From Acidobacteriota bacterium (GTDB taxonomy: Bacteria; Acidobacteriota; Terriglobia; Terriglobales; Acidobacteriaceae), in assembly GCA_021836865.1 (NCBI GenBank), contig JAKBHH010000022.1, positions 1 through 43,171 of the forward strand: DNA of 43,171 bases. The letters are read 5' to 3'. Position numbers and translations under genes: made by a program. Shown here piece after piece: positions 25,608-35,014 of the stretch. How positions within the stretch are numbered: position 1 is the first letter of the stretch; each line of letters opens with the position of its first letter. Under the pieces are notes generated by a model. It saw only the letters and a program-made list of their open reading frames with translations, searched no databases and was not told the DNA's origin.

Positions 25608-28442
25608 ATGTCACAGATGCAGTTCCCCTCCGTGCAACGATCTGCCATGCCGTTGCCTTGGCACCGCCTGATCCTGTTTTTGCTTTGCGCGCTCGCTTCC
25701 GCGGGCTCCGCCACTGGGCAGGCTAATGTCACGATCGCAGAGCTGCATCGCAACTTTGCTGCGCCGCCGGACTCAAGCCGGATCATGATGCGCTGGTGGT
25801 GGTTTGGCCCTGCAGCTACCCGTGCAGAAACTACTCGCGAGCTGGAGCAGATGAAAGCCGCCGGCATTGGTGGAGTCGAAATCGCCAACCTCTATGCACA
25901 GGCGCTCGACGATCCATCCACGGGCTTTGTGAATACGCCTTTCCTCTCGCAGCAACATCTGGATGCGCTGCGGTTCGCGGTCAGCGAGGCGCGGCGATTG
26001 GGCTTGCGCGTGGATATCACGCTCGGCAGTGGATGGCCCTTCGGCGGTCCACACATTCCCGTTACCCAGGCGGCAGGCAAACTGCGCGTTGAATTGAAAA
26101 TCGTGCCGGCGGGAGCCACCTCCGCCGCGGCTCCGGCCGTTGAATCGGGCGAGGAACCTATCTCGGCGTTTCTGATACCTGCTTCCGCTTCCGCCGATGA
26201 AATTGCACATGCCGCACCGCTGGCCCCTGCGGCCGCAGGCAGATATCTCTTCCCCGCTGCTCTGCAATCGCGACAACTGATCTGTTTCATCTCAAGCCGG
26301 ACCGGCATGATGGTCAAGCGGCCTTCCGTCGGGGCAGCGGGGTTTGTACTTGATCCCTACGACCGCGCAGCAATCGAGAATCATCTGCACGCTGTGGGCG
26401 ATCGACTTCTCTCCGCTTTCGGCGATCAACCGCCCTATGCGGTCTTCAGTGACAGCCTTGAGGTCTATGCCGCCGACTGGAGCCCTCGACTCCTGGACGA
26501 ATTCCAACGCCGCCGCGGCTACGATCTTCGGCCTCATCTGCTTGCGCTGGTGATGGACGCGGGCCCTGACACCGCAGCCATTCGCCATGACTGGGGCCAG
26601 ACACTCACTGAATTGGCAAATGAACACTTCCTCGCGCCCATGCGGGACTGGGCCCAGGCTCATCACACCCTGCTACGTTCGCAGACATACGGCTACCCGC
26701 CGGTTACGCTGTCGAGCAACCAGCTCGTCGATCTCCCTGAAGGCGAAGGGAAAGCGACTTTCATGATGTGGCGCGAATTCTCTGACACGCGCTGGGCAGC
26801 CTCCGCGGGCCACCTCTTTCATCGCCCCGTCATTTCATCAGAGACATGGACATGGCTTCACTCCCCTGCGTTTCGCGCCACGCCGCTGGACATGAAAGCG
26901 GAAGCTGATCTGCATTTTCTGCAGGGCATCAACCAGCTGGTCGGCCACGGCTGGCCCTACTCGCCGCCCTCTGTTCCAGAGCCGGGCTGGCGCATGTATG
27001 CTGCCGCGGCGCTCGATGCGCATAACCCCTGGTTCTTCGCCATGCCGGATCTTACAAAGTATCTGCAGCGGGTAAGCTTTGCCCTGCGGCAGGGTGAGCC
27101 GGCCAACGACGTGGCGCTCCTGCTGCCCAACGATGATGTGTGGGCGTCGTTCAAGGCTGGCATGCAGAAAAGATCCACGCCCACCTCTCCGGCAGGGTTC
27201 GATGAGAGCGGTTCCAATGTCAGCATGGACGAGTCGATGGGGAAGTTTCTGGGCGACCGAGTGGTGGCCCAGGTTCTCGATGCCGGATTCAACCTTGACT
27301 TTATTGACGCCGACGCAATCGACCATGTGGGTATTCCCTATCGCATACTCATTCTTCCCGGCGTGGACCGCCTGCCGCTCGCAACCTATCGGAAGATTCT
27401 CGCCTTCGCGCAACACGGCGGCATTGTCATCGCCACGCGGCGCTTGCCAACCACCGCGCCGGGGCTCCCGCATTGCAAACAGGAATCAGCGCAGATCCAG
27501 GAGCTTTCGCGGATACTTTTTCAAGGCGGCCTCACGGGTGAGCATTTTCTGGAAGACGAGAACCAATTGGCTGGGGAACTCGACAAGGATGCCGCGCCGG
27601 ACCTGAAATTGTTCCCGCCCGTTCCGCAAATCGGATTCATCCATCGAAAGCTCCCCGGAGGCGACCTCTACTTCGTGGCGAACACATCGAATGAGGCCCA
27701 GCACACGGAAGCACACTTTCGCAATACAGCCGCCCATGCGGAAACCTGGGATGCATTCTCAGGCACTATTGCAGGCCTTCCTGATCCCGGCGCAATCGAT
27801 CTCAATCTAGAGCCTTACGGATCGCGTCTGATCTACTTCGCCGGGGATGCAATGACCGCGAGTCCTGAGCCAGTTCGCCGCGAGACGATTGTGCAGGATC
27901 TGTCGCGACAGTGGCGCATGACCCTGGGCGAGGATGGCTCTCCCGTGGATTTGCCACACCTCACTTCCTGGACTCAAAACGCAAAGACCCAGTTCTTCTC
28001 CGGCCACGCGACTTACACCAGGACCTTCCAATGGCAAGCCGAGCAGAGCACAAAGGGCGCGTCCATCCTGCTCGATCTTGGAACGGCGACACCCGAGCCG
28101 TTTCCCGCGAACTCGGGCCGGCCCAATATGCGGGCTTATCTCGATCCGCCCGTGCATGAGGCAGCTGAGGTGTATCTGAATGGCAAGCAGGTAGGGGTCA
28201 TTTGGCGCCCGCCGTACCGTCTGGAAGTCACACCGTATCTCCAGCCCGGCGTGAACCATTTGCGCATTGTCGTCGGCAACTCCGCCGTCAATTCCCTGGC
28301 AGGTCAGCCGCAGCCGGAATACCGCCTCCTCAGAGACCGCTACGGATTGCTCTTCGTGCCCCAGGACATGGAAGACCTCAAGCCGGTCCCATCCGGACTC
28401 CTTGGCCCCGTCACGCTCATCGAATCCACCTCCACGCACTAG
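25608..28442 (+). CDS. GH106-like glycoside hydrolase (alpha-L-rhamnosidase family), short form, secreted
   Basis: 944 residues from an ATG with GGAGGT 9 bp upstream; a second ATG 13 codons on begins the signal-peptide core (LILFLLCALASAGSATG). The N-terminal barrel part reads MMRWWWFGPAATRAETTREL with GIGGVEIANLY and ITLGSGWPFGGPH, the pattern of the other GH106 branch. Downstream are FSDSLEVYAADWSP, PVISSETWTWLHSPAFRATP and INQLVGHGWPYSPP. The C-terminus is a beta-sandwich (YLNGKQVGVIWRPPYRLEV). It shares the domain plan with its divergent neighbour but lacks the long beta insertion and is only distantly similar, so the two probably cut different rhamnosyl linkages. Secreted; the leaving sugar is rhamnose by family inference. 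The TonB receptor gene follows after about 250 bp. Confidence 0.88.
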   Translation: MSQMQFPSVQRSAMPLPWHRLILFLLCALASAGSATGQANVTIAELHRNFAAPPDSSRIMMRWWWFGPAATRAETTRELEQMKAAGIGGVEIANLYAQALDDPSTGFVNTPFLSQQHLDALRFAVSEARRLGLRVDITLGSGWPFGGPHIPVTQAAGKLRVELKIVPAGATSAAAPAVESGEEPISAFLIPASASADEIAHAAPLAPAAAGRYLFPAALQSRQLICFISSRTGMMVKRPSVGAAGFVLDPYDRAAIENHLHAVGDRLLSAFGDQPPYAVFSDSLEVYAADWSPRLLDEFQRRRGYDLRPHLLALVMDAGPDTAAIRHDWGQTLTELANEHFLAPMRDWAQAHHTLLRSQTYGYPPVTLSSNQLVDLPEGEGKATFMMWREFSDTRWAASAGHLFHRPVISSETWTWLHSPAFRATPLDMKAEADLHFLQGINQLVGHGWPYSPPSVPEPGWRMYAAAALDAHNPWFFAMPDLTKYLQRVSFALRQGEPANDVALLLPNDDVWASFKAGMQKRSTPTSPAGFDESGSNVSMDESMGKFLGDRVVAQVLDAGFNLDFIDADAIDHVGIPYRILILPGVDRLPLATYRKILAFAQHGGIVIATRRLPTTAPGLPHCKQESAQIQELSRILFQGGLTGEHFLEDENQLAGELDKDAAPDLKLFPPVPQIGFIHRKLPGGDLYFVANTSNEAQHTEAHFRNTAAHAETWDAFSGTIAGLPDPGAIDLNLEPYGSRLIYFAGDAMTASPEPVRRETIVQDLSRQWRMTLGEDGSPVDLPHLTSWTQNAKTQFFSGHATYTRTFQWQAEQSTKGASILLDLGTATPEPFPANSGRPNMRAYLDPPVHEAAEVYLNGKQVGVIWRPPYRLEVTPYLQPGVNHLRIVVGNSAVNSLAGQPQPEYRLLRDRYGLLFVPQDMEDLKPVPSGLLGPVTLIESTSTH

Positions 28443-28497
28443 GTCTCAGGTAAATCGTTGCAGCTATGTCTTCCGATAGGGACAGAATGCGCTCTTT

Positions 28498-28558
28498 GGA
28501 AAATTTCAAATGGGAATAAAATTTCCTCTTGACACTCGCTATCTTGCGTGCGTAATGT
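28498..28558 (+). promoter_or_regulatory. Candidate promoter with upstream inverted repeat for the TonB receptor gene
   Basis: TTGACA at 28529-28534 is a perfect -35 hexamer. TAATGT (28553-28558), 18 bp further, is a modest -10 match. Directly upstream, 28498-28526 has arms GGAAAATTT and AAATTTCC that could bind a dimeric regulator. The receptor ATG lies about 130 bp downstream behind AAAGGAGG. The element sits in the 247-bp gap after GH106. Spacing and the -35 are good, the -10 is weak. Confidence 0.45.
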
Positions 28559-28689
28559 TTGGCGACATTGGAACAACTACGGCTTGGACAACTGCAAGTG
28601 TGTCTCCCCCTATTCAGAGCTCACGGTCAGGAAACAGTTGCCAACCGGCTCAAAAAAGTAAAACCTCGGACTCTCAAAGGAGGCCACCG

Positions 28690-31600
28690 ATGCGCAAACT
28701 TCGTCTCGGTTTTGCACTGACCGTTCTGCTGGCCGCAGCTGGCAGCGCGTTTGGACAAGCGGGAGCGACAGGAACCATTCTGGGGACAGTGACGGACAGC
28801 ACCGGCGCCGTTCTCCCGAACGTAACCGTCACGGTCACCAACACAGCAACCAACGTGCCCTTTCACACCACCACCAGTTCCTCTGGCGACTACCTTGCCC
28901 CGTCCTTGATTTCAGGAAGCTACTCTGTCTCTGCCACGGCCAAGGGCTTTGAGAAGTCTGTCACCAGCGGTGTTACGCTGAGCGTTGACCAGAAAGTCCG
29001 CGTGAATCTCACGTTGAAACCGGGCGCTGTCACGGAGACGATGAACGTGACGGCCCAATCGGTCGCCCTGGATACCGACAGTGCCGCGCTCTCCCAACTG
29101 GTCAGCCAGCAGCAGGTCGAGCAGCTCCCCTTGAACGGCCGAAACTTCATGCAGTTGATCCTGCTGGGAGCGGGCGCTGTCACCGTAGGCGGCGAGCAGG
29201 GCACGATGCGCCAGGGAGAAGGCAACGCCGTGAGTATTAATGGCGGCCGCCCGGAGGGCAACAACTACACGCTGGATGGCCTGGTCAATACCGATCAGGC
29301 ACTGGTCACTCCCGCCGTGATTCTGTCCCAGGATGCGATTCAGGAATTCAAGCTGGAGAGCGGCACGTATTCGGCCGAATACGGCTTCAGCGCCAGCCAG
29401 ATCAACATTGTCAGCAAGGGCGGGACCAACAAACTTCACGGTTCATTCTTTGAGTTCAATCGCAACGATGCGTACGATGCCAAGCCTTTTCCATCAGCAA
29501 CCGATTTCCTGGCCGGGGTTCCTACTGCGAATCCGATCCTGCGCCAGAACCAGTTCGGGTTTGTGATGGATGGGCCCGTCTACCTCCCAAAGATATACAA
29601 CGGGCACAACAGAACCTTCTGGATGGCAAACTACGAGGGATGGCGCATCGACAACGGCGGCAGAGCCTATGACACGCTGCCGAACCCCGCAACTCTGACC
29701 GGAAACTTTGCGGCTGAAACCTATCCTGCGATCAACGGCCTTCCAGGCGGCACACTTCCGGCCTACGGAACCGCTGCCTGCACAACCCTGCTCAGCCTGA
29801 ACCACAACTGTATGCCGGTTGACCCTACAACTGGTCAGCCATTTCCAAATAACGCGATCCCGTCGGCAGAAATTACAAACCGGCTCGCGCAGGTCGCGAT
29901 CAAGTACGGCTACTTCGCCACACCGACCGTACCGAACCAGCAGGAAGGCGTCACTAACTTTATCCAAAACGTGGGCCAGCCGCTGACCACCAACCAGCAG
30001 ACCTATCGCGTAGACCAGACTCTCGGGAAGTTAGGTTCCGTCTTCGGCCGCTTCACCTACTCCACTTATCAGAACAGCAGCCTTTCCACGGCATCACTCG
30101 TCTACGGAGTCGAGAGCCAGTTCGAGACGCAAAAGAACTGGGCAATCTCGCACACCATCAGCCTGGGCCAATCAAACGTCAACAACTTCCGCTTTGGTTA
30201 TCTGGACGCGCAGGCGCCTCAAGGCGCTCCTGCACCCCCGGCTGCGGCAATCTCGGCGCTTGCTGAAACCGGCGTCTTTACGCACTTCGGGCCATTGCAG
30301 CAGACGTGGCCTGATCTCGGGTTTGGGTCCCAGTACTCGAGCACGGGCGGCCCGGTCAACTCTTACACAGGTTCCGATAACCCGATGTGGGAGTTTGCCG
30401 ATTCCTTTACGTCCGTTCGTGGACGCCATACCCTTGGATTCGGCGTCGACTACCGTCACTGGCACCTGATCCGCAACTTGGATGACGACTTCTATGGTGA
30501 CTGGGGCTTCAATGCAAATACGGTGTTGACGAACAGCGCCAATGGTTCCTGCACCACGCCCAGCGGCTTGTGCGGCACGGGCAACTCGGTGGCCGACATG
30601 CTGCTCGGCTATTACAACAACGTAGGTGGATTTGTGCCCGGCCCGTTGAGCCCCACAACCCAGGCGGGCAACCCGCAAAATCACGTATTCGGATACTTCG
30701 CTCCGTATGCGGAGGACGATTGGAAGGCTACCCAGAAGCTGACCCTCAACATCGGGCTGCGCTGGGACTATCGTCCAGCCGCCTATGAAGCGCAGAATCA
30801 TTTCTTCTGGCTTGACACAACGAATGCTCAGGGCGGCCTCTGCTATGCCGACCCGCAATTGACCACAGACGGAGTGGCCCCCGGCGTGGGTGTAAACGGC
30901 GGCCCAATCCTTCGCTACTGCGGCTCTGTCCCCCGTCCCGGGCCGAAAACCCCGTTCGCTCCGCGCTTTGGCCTGGCTTACCGGCTCGACAACAAGACCG
31001 TCCTGCGTGGTGGGTACGGAATCTTCTTCGACTCCTACGAGGGCCGTGAAATCGACGACTCCGCGGATATCTATCCCTATAGCATCCGCAACAGTCTGAA
31101 TCCAACCCAGAACACCACTTTGCCCAAGTTCGGCAACCAACTCTTCCCAAGCTATAACTCCCTTGGGCCGTTCCCTGAGTCCACACTTTCGTTCATCGCG
31201 GTCATCGAATCGCAGAACCCGCTTGACCCCTATGTTCAATCGTGGACGGGTTCAGTAGAGCGTGAGCTCGCAAACGGCACCACCATGGAAGTGAACTACA
31301 TCGGAACCCATGCGGTTCATCTCCTTGACCGCCGCAACATCGCGCAGCCCATCTCCATTTCTGCAACGGACCTGCCCTTCTGCCAGGCGAATCCAAACGA
31401 CGCAACGCACAATTGCCCAACGTCGTCCCGGTTGCCCTATCCCAACTTCAACGGCTTCTACATCAACAGTGACTTCCACGGCTACTCGCACTACAACGCG
31501 ATGAACGTGAAGCTTGACCATCGCGCCGGCAACCTTGCCCTGACCACCATCTACACCTGGGCCAATAGCAAAGACGACAAGTCGGCTGCTGCGGGCGTGG

Positions 31601-32262
31601 GCGCCACGGGCAGTGGCTATCAGGGATTTATGAACAACGCAGATCCGAATCTGGATTACGGCCCGTCGGACTTCGATGTGAACCAGCGGTTCGTTTCCAG
31701 CTACATCTACCAGCTCCCCGTCGGCCGCGGCCAGAAGTATATGGGCGGCATTAACCACCTAACAGATTTGGCGTTGGGCGGCTGGCAGCTCACCGGCATC
31801 ACCACCTTCCAGACCGGCTTCCCTTTCAGCATCACGGCGGCAGACGCAAGCGGCCTGCTCGATACCCAGTTCCAGCGCGCAAACTACACGCCGGGCTGCA
31901 ACATTCACAGCAACCTGACCCAGACCCTCCAGAGAATTAACATGTCGTGCTTCACCCAACCTGCGGTCGGCGTGTATGGCAACACAACACGCAACTTCTT
32001 GCGCCAGCCGGGCATCAACGACTGGGATATGGGCTTTGGCAAATCGTTTGCGTTTACCGAAACGGCAAGATTTGAATTGCACGTGGACACATTCAACACC
32101 TTCAACCATCACCAGTACCTCATCAATGTAGGCGGCCTGGCGACGGCCGGTTCTGGTGGTGGGTCGGCAATTGACAACGCGGTGGGCGATGCCACTCAAG
32201 GCCAGATCACAAGTACGGCGCCGGCTCGCATCATTCAGTTAAGCGGCAAAATCACCTTCTAA
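28690..32262 (+). CDS. TonB-dependent receptor with N-terminal carboxypeptidase-regulatory-like domain (Oar type)
   Basis: An outer-membrane protein of 1190 residues, read from the ATG behind AAAGGAGG; the frame is open further upstream, but that part carries the promoter and no signal peptide. A signal peptide is followed by a CarboxypepD_reg-like domain (about 29-115: ILGTVTDSTGAVLPNVTVTV, SSGDYLAPSL, GSYSVSATAKGFE), then a plug domain (VEQLPLNGRNFMQLILLG, VSINGGRPEGNNYTLDG) and a large beta-barrel ending in an aromatic C-terminus (IQLSGKITF). Such receptors are greatly expanded in Acidobacteria and take up large substrates with TonB energy; no SusD-like lipoprotein accompanies it. Position among glycosidases suggests oligosaccharide import, which is inference. 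A strong terminator follows the stop. Confidence 0.95.
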   Translation: MRKLRLGFALTVLLAAAGSAFGQAGATGTILGTVTDSTGAVLPNVTVTVTNTATNVPFHTTTSSSGDYLAPSLISGSYSVSATAKGFEKSVTSGVTLSVDQKVRVNLTLKPGAVTETMNVTAQSVALDTDSAALSQLVSQQQVEQLPLNGRNFMQLILLGAGAVTVGGEQGTMRQGEGNAVSINGGRPEGNNYTLDGLVNTDQALVTPAVILSQDAIQEFKLESGTYSAEYGFSASQINIVSKGGTNKLHGSFFEFNRNDAYDAKPFPSATDFLAGVPTANPILRQNQFGFVMDGPVYLPKIYNGHNRTFWMANYEGWRIDNGGRAYDTLPNPATLTGNFAAETYPAINGLPGGTLPAYGTAACTTLLSLNHNCMPVDPTTGQPFPNNAIPSAEITNRLAQVAIKYGYFATPTVPNQQEGVTNFIQNVGQPLTTNQQTYRVDQTLGKLGSVFGRFTYSTYQNSSLSTASLVYGVESQFETQKNWAISHTISLGQSNVNNFRFGYLDAQAPQGAPAPPAAAISALAETGVFTHFGPLQQTWPDLGFGSQYSSTGGPVNSYTGSDNPMWEFADSFTSVRGRHTLGFGVDYRHWHLIRNLDDDFYGDWGFNANTVLTNSANGSCTTPSGLCGTGNSVADMLLGYYNNVGGFVPGPLSPTTQAGNPQNHVFGYFAPYAEDDWKATQKLTLNIGLRWDYRPAAYEAQNHFFWLDTTNAQGGLCYADPQLTTDGVAPGVGVNGGPILRYCGSVPRPGPKTPFAPRFGLAYRLDNKTVLRGGYGIFFDSYEGREIDDSADIYPYSIRNSLNPTQNTTLPKFGNQLFPSYNSLGPFPESTLSFIAVIESQNPLDPYVQSWTGSVERELANGTTMEVNYIGTHAVHLLDRRNIAQPISISATDLPFCQANPNDATHNCPTSSRLPYPNFNGFYINSDFHGYSHYNAMNVKLDHRAGNLALTTIYTWANSKDDKSAAAGVGATGSGYQGFMNNADPNLDYGPSDFDVNQRFVSSYIYQLPVGRGQKYMGGINHLTDLALGGWQLTGITTFQTGFPFSITAADASGLLDTQFQRANYTPGCNIHSNLTQTLQRINMSCFTQPAVGVYGNTTRNFLRQPGINDWDMGFGKSFAFTETARFELHVDTFNTFNHHQYLINVGGLATAGSGGGSAIDNAVGDATQGQITSTAPARIIQLSGKITF

Positions 32263-32286
32263 ACAAGGTCTATTGCAGCGCTTTCA

Positions 32287-32323
32287 CTCCGCCATGCCAT
32301 TCGGCCATGGCGGAGTTTTCTTT
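32287..32323 (+). terminator. Rho-independent terminator after the TonB receptor gene
   Basis: Arms CTCCGCCATG and CATGGCGGAG form a perfect 10-bp stem with a 9-nt loop, followed by TTTTCTTT. It starts 25 bp after the receptor stop and ends about 20 bp before the TPR gene start, so the TPR gene would depend on readthrough or on a promoter within this short interval. Confidence 0.85.
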
Positions 32324-32343
32324 CAGTGCGATACATTCTCTCT

Positions 32344-33546
32344 ATGACGAGTCGTCGATTTAAAGTAGCTCTGGCAATCCCATGCTTCTGTGCAGCAGCA
32401 GCGCTGGCGCACCCGCAGGCAAGCGCCGATGATGCGGCAGCACAATATTCGGATGCCGGACAGCAGGCCCTGGCACACGGCCGCTATGCGCAAGCGCAGA
32501 GCGATTTTGAAAAGCTGGCACAGCTCGATCCCGGCATCGCCGAAGTCCACGCCACCCTTGCCGCCATTGACTTCAAGCAGCGTGAGTATGAGGCTGCCGT
32601 TCGCGAGGTGCGCACCGCGCTGAGGCTGAAGCCCAGCCTGCCTCGCCTGGACAGTCTTCTCGGTCTCTCCCTCGCTGAGCTGAGCCGATACTCCGAGGCC
32701 GTTCCGTATCTTGAAAAGGGCTTCAAGCAAACCGCCGACAGCGAGACCAGGCGCATGTGCGGTTTGCAGCTCCTGCGCGCTTACACGGGTCTTGGGCGCG
32801 ATGCCGACGCAGTGGAGACGGCGCTCTCGCTCAACAGGCTTTATCCCGACGACCCTGAGGTCCTCTACCATACAGGCCGCATCTACGGAAATTACGCGTA
32901 CATCGTAATGGAAAAGCTGCATGACAAGGCGCCCGGCTCAGTTTGGATGCTGCAGGCGCAGGGCGAAGCAAATGAAAGCCAGAAGAACTATGACGCAGCC
33001 ATTGTCGCCTTCAATCACGTTCTGACCATTGACCCCAGGCGGCCCGGCATCCACTACCGACTGGGGCGCGTGTATCTGGCGCGATTTACAGAGGGTCAGA
33101 AGGCAGAAGACCGTGATGCGGCGCAGCGCGAGTTCGCCGCTGAGCTTGCCATCGACCCGGACAACGGGAATGCCCGTTACGAGCTTGCAAACACGGCGGC
33201 AGGCAAAGGAGATCTCGTCGAGGCGCGCAAACAGTTTGAGGAGGTTCTCAATCGCTATCCTGGTTTTGAAGAGGCGCTGGTAGGGCTGGGTGGCGTTGAT
33301 ATCGAGAGCGAGAATGCGCAAGCAGCAGTGCCGCTGCTGCAGCGGGCCACCAATATCAACCCGGAAGATGAAGTGGCCTGGTACCGCTTGTCCCAGGCAG
33401 AGCGCGCTACCGGCGACAAGGACGGGCAGGAAAAAGCGCTGGCGGCCTTCAGAAAACTTCACAGCTCCACGCCGGTCACTCTGCGCAGGCCGGATCAGCA
33501 GGACGAAGTTACGCCGCAACAGATCGATGCGAACGCCAGGCCCTGA
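32344..33546 (+). CDS. Exported tetratricopeptide-repeat protein
   Basis: About 400 residues. The N-terminus (basic start, CFCAAAALAHPQASA) is a signal peptide, so the protein is probably periplasmic. The rest is a run of roughly eight TPR units, each with the W/L-G-Y/A-P spacing: for example ALAHGRYAQAQSDFEKLAQLDP, YEAAVREVRTALRLKP, YDAAIVAFNHVLTIDP and LVEARKQFEEVLNRYP. TPRs bind other proteins. The start is either the ATG at 32344 or an in-frame ATG 6 codons earlier; neither has a Shine-Dalgarno. TPR proteins often follow Oar-type TonB receptors in Acidobacteria, but here a strong terminator lies between. The 3' end faces the isomerase gene with only 9 bp between stops, leaving no room for a terminator. 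Function unknown. Confidence 0.85.
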   Translation: MTSRRFKVALAIPCFCAAAALAHPQASADDAAAQYSDAGQQALAHGRYAQAQSDFEKLAQLDPGIAEVHATLAAIDFKQREYEAAVREVRTALRLKPSLPRLDSLLGLSLAELSRYSEAVPYLEKGFKQTADSETRRMCGLQLLRAYTGLGRDADAVETALSLNRLYPDDPEVLYHTGRIYGNYAYIVMEKLHDKAPGSVWMLQAQGEANESQKNYDAAIVAFNHVLTIDPRRPGIHYRLGRVYLARFTEGQKAEDRDAAQREFAAELAIDPDNGNARYELANTAAGKGDLVEARKQFEEVLNRYPGFEEALVGLGGVDIESENAQAAVPLLQRATNINPEDEVAWYRLSQAERATGDKDGQEKALAAFRKLHSSTPVTLRRPDQQDEVTPQQIDANARP

Positions 33547-33555
33547 GCGAATGGT

Positions 33556-34986
33556 TCAGCAGATTTTCTCGAACCCGAGCCCCATCAGCGCCGCACACTT
33601 TTCCAATGTTGACCCCACATGTCCCACACCCACGGCGCAGTGGTGCGCAGGTGCGGCTGCGTTCCATGCGCTCACAAAGCCGCGTGCGCCAATGGGGAAG
33701 CGATAGCGGCTGTTCGTGTTGCCAATCTCAAGAATTTCGCCGGCCACACACTGTCCCTCTGCTATCAGCAGCTTGAAGCGTCGGCTTGCATCCTCGACGA
33801 TGGAAAGCAGCGTGACAGGCCCATGCCTCACGCTCATCTCTACGGAAAGCCCACGGCCCACCTTGCCGTGATAGACCCCGAGTGGGCGCACCTTCGTCTT
33901 GCCCTCGGCAATGGCGATGTGTCCGGGGCCATCGTGGCCCATCAGCACCAGGTCGTCGTTGAAGTCCATCGCATAATATTCGGTGAACGAACCGCCCGCC
34001 CCGAGCGTGTCCATTATCTTCATGGCAAGCGCATTCTTTACCTCATACTCGCCCGCCACCGGAATGTGCCGCGCCGTCAGCAACGACGTGCCAAGAATAA
34101 TGGAGCTCATCGCATCTTCATTGGCAGAGTTGCCCGATCCCTTGTAGTAGTAAGCCATCGCATCCAGCTCGTGCCCGGCGACAAAGGCGTCCAGTGCAAC
34201 GGAGGTGCGGGCTGCGCGTCTCAACTCCTCCGGCGGGCAGTCTGGCTGCACATCAAAGCATCTCTCAAACTCTGCCACGCGGCGTGCAATGTCCTGCTCG
34301 CTCACCGCGACGGTCATCGCGCTCAGCTCATCCACTTCCACCATCTCGACATGTGTCCCAAAGGCAATCGAGACCAGCGTCACATCGGTCATAATGTCCA
34401 ACATGCCGCTGTAGTAGTGGCCCATCAGGACCAGTCTTGCCGATGCCAGCGCAGAGCGCACGCGGGCGGCGTCCAGCCACTCTTCAATCTCGCGCCACGT
34501 CGTGGCTTCGCCCAGCACGCCTGTCACCTGATGAAAAGGAATGCCCGCCCGCATCATCACGTTCGCGATCTCAGGCACCGGGCAGGCCGAGCAGTAGGCC
34601 AGCCACTCGCCAGTCATGGCCGTGCGATCTTGCATGCGGTTGAAAGCTGCATAATCAATTGCCGCATCGGGCTGCAGGTTCAGCACCACCACCGGCACAC
34701 CGGCGCGCTGCACCAGCGGCAGGACCGTACTCGAAAGAGCATATGTAGTGACGTAGAGAAACAGAACGTCGATGTCTTCGCGCCGGCTGCTGCGACCGGC
34801 CACGCGCGAGCGCTGAGGCGAATCCACCAGGCCCAGGTTCACCACCTCGACGCCGGGCCGCACCAGACGCGACGCTACCTGCGACACATAGCTCTCAAGC
34901 CGCTCTTTAAGGCCGGCGAACTGGCTCCAATAGGCTTCCAGTCCAATGCCGCATAGACCCACGCGCAGAGATGGCTCGGCGCTCAT
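33556..34986 (-). CDS. AraA-fold sugar isomerase (L-arabinose/L-fucose isomerase-like)
   Basis: A 476-residue cytoplasmic protein with a GAGGAG site before the ATG. It has the fold of L-arabinose isomerase (about 500 residues), which interconverts L-arabinose and L-ribulose with Mn2+. The four metal ligands can be placed: Glu313 in AGEYEVK, Glu336 in SFTEYYAMDF, His351 in MGHDGPGH and His448/449 in APAHHCAVG, close to Glu306, Glu333, His350 and His450 of the E. coli enzyme. Overall sequence is clearly divergent from classical AraA (HDGPGH replaces the usual HMLE region). It is last in a group of genes with rhaM 28 bp upstream, so an L-rhamnose-like or L-fucose-like 6-deoxysugar may be the real substrate. 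Family call firm, substrate open. Confidence 0.85.
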   Translation of the reverse strand: MSAEPSLRVGLCGIGLEAYWSQFAGLKERLESYVSQVASRLVRPGVEVVNLGLVDSPQRSRVAGRSSRREDIDVLFLYVTTYALSSTVLPLVQRAGVPVVVLNLQPDAAIDYAAFNRMQDRTAMTGEWLAYCSACPVPEIANVMMRAGIPFHQVTGVLGEATTWREIEEWLDAARVRSALASARLVLMGHYYSGMLDIMTDVTLVSIAFGTHVEMVEVDELSAMTVAVSEQDIARRVAEFERCFDVQPDCPPEELRRAARTSVALDAFVAGHELDAMAYYYKGSGNSANEDAMSSIILGTSLLTARHIPVAGEYEVKNALAMKIMDTLGAGGSFTEYYAMDFNDDLVLMGHDGPGHIAIAEGKTKVRPLGVYHGKVGRGLSVEMSVRHGPVTLLSIVEDASRRFKLLIAEGQCVAGEILEIGNTNSRYRFPIGARGFVSAWNAAAPAHHCAVGVGHVGSTLEKCAALMGLGFEKIC

Positions 34987-35014
34987 CGTCGCTCCTCATC
35001 GATCCGTCCCGGTC

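Noticed and set aside
30172-31239. 355-codon minus-strand frame inside the TonB receptor
   Set aside because: It lies entirely inside a well-supported receptor gene and encodes no recognisable domain.
33619-34956. 445-codon plus-strand frame opposite the isomerase
   Set aside because: The minus-strand isomerase has conserved metal ligands and a ribosome-binding site; the opposite frame is His/Arg-rich and unlike any family.
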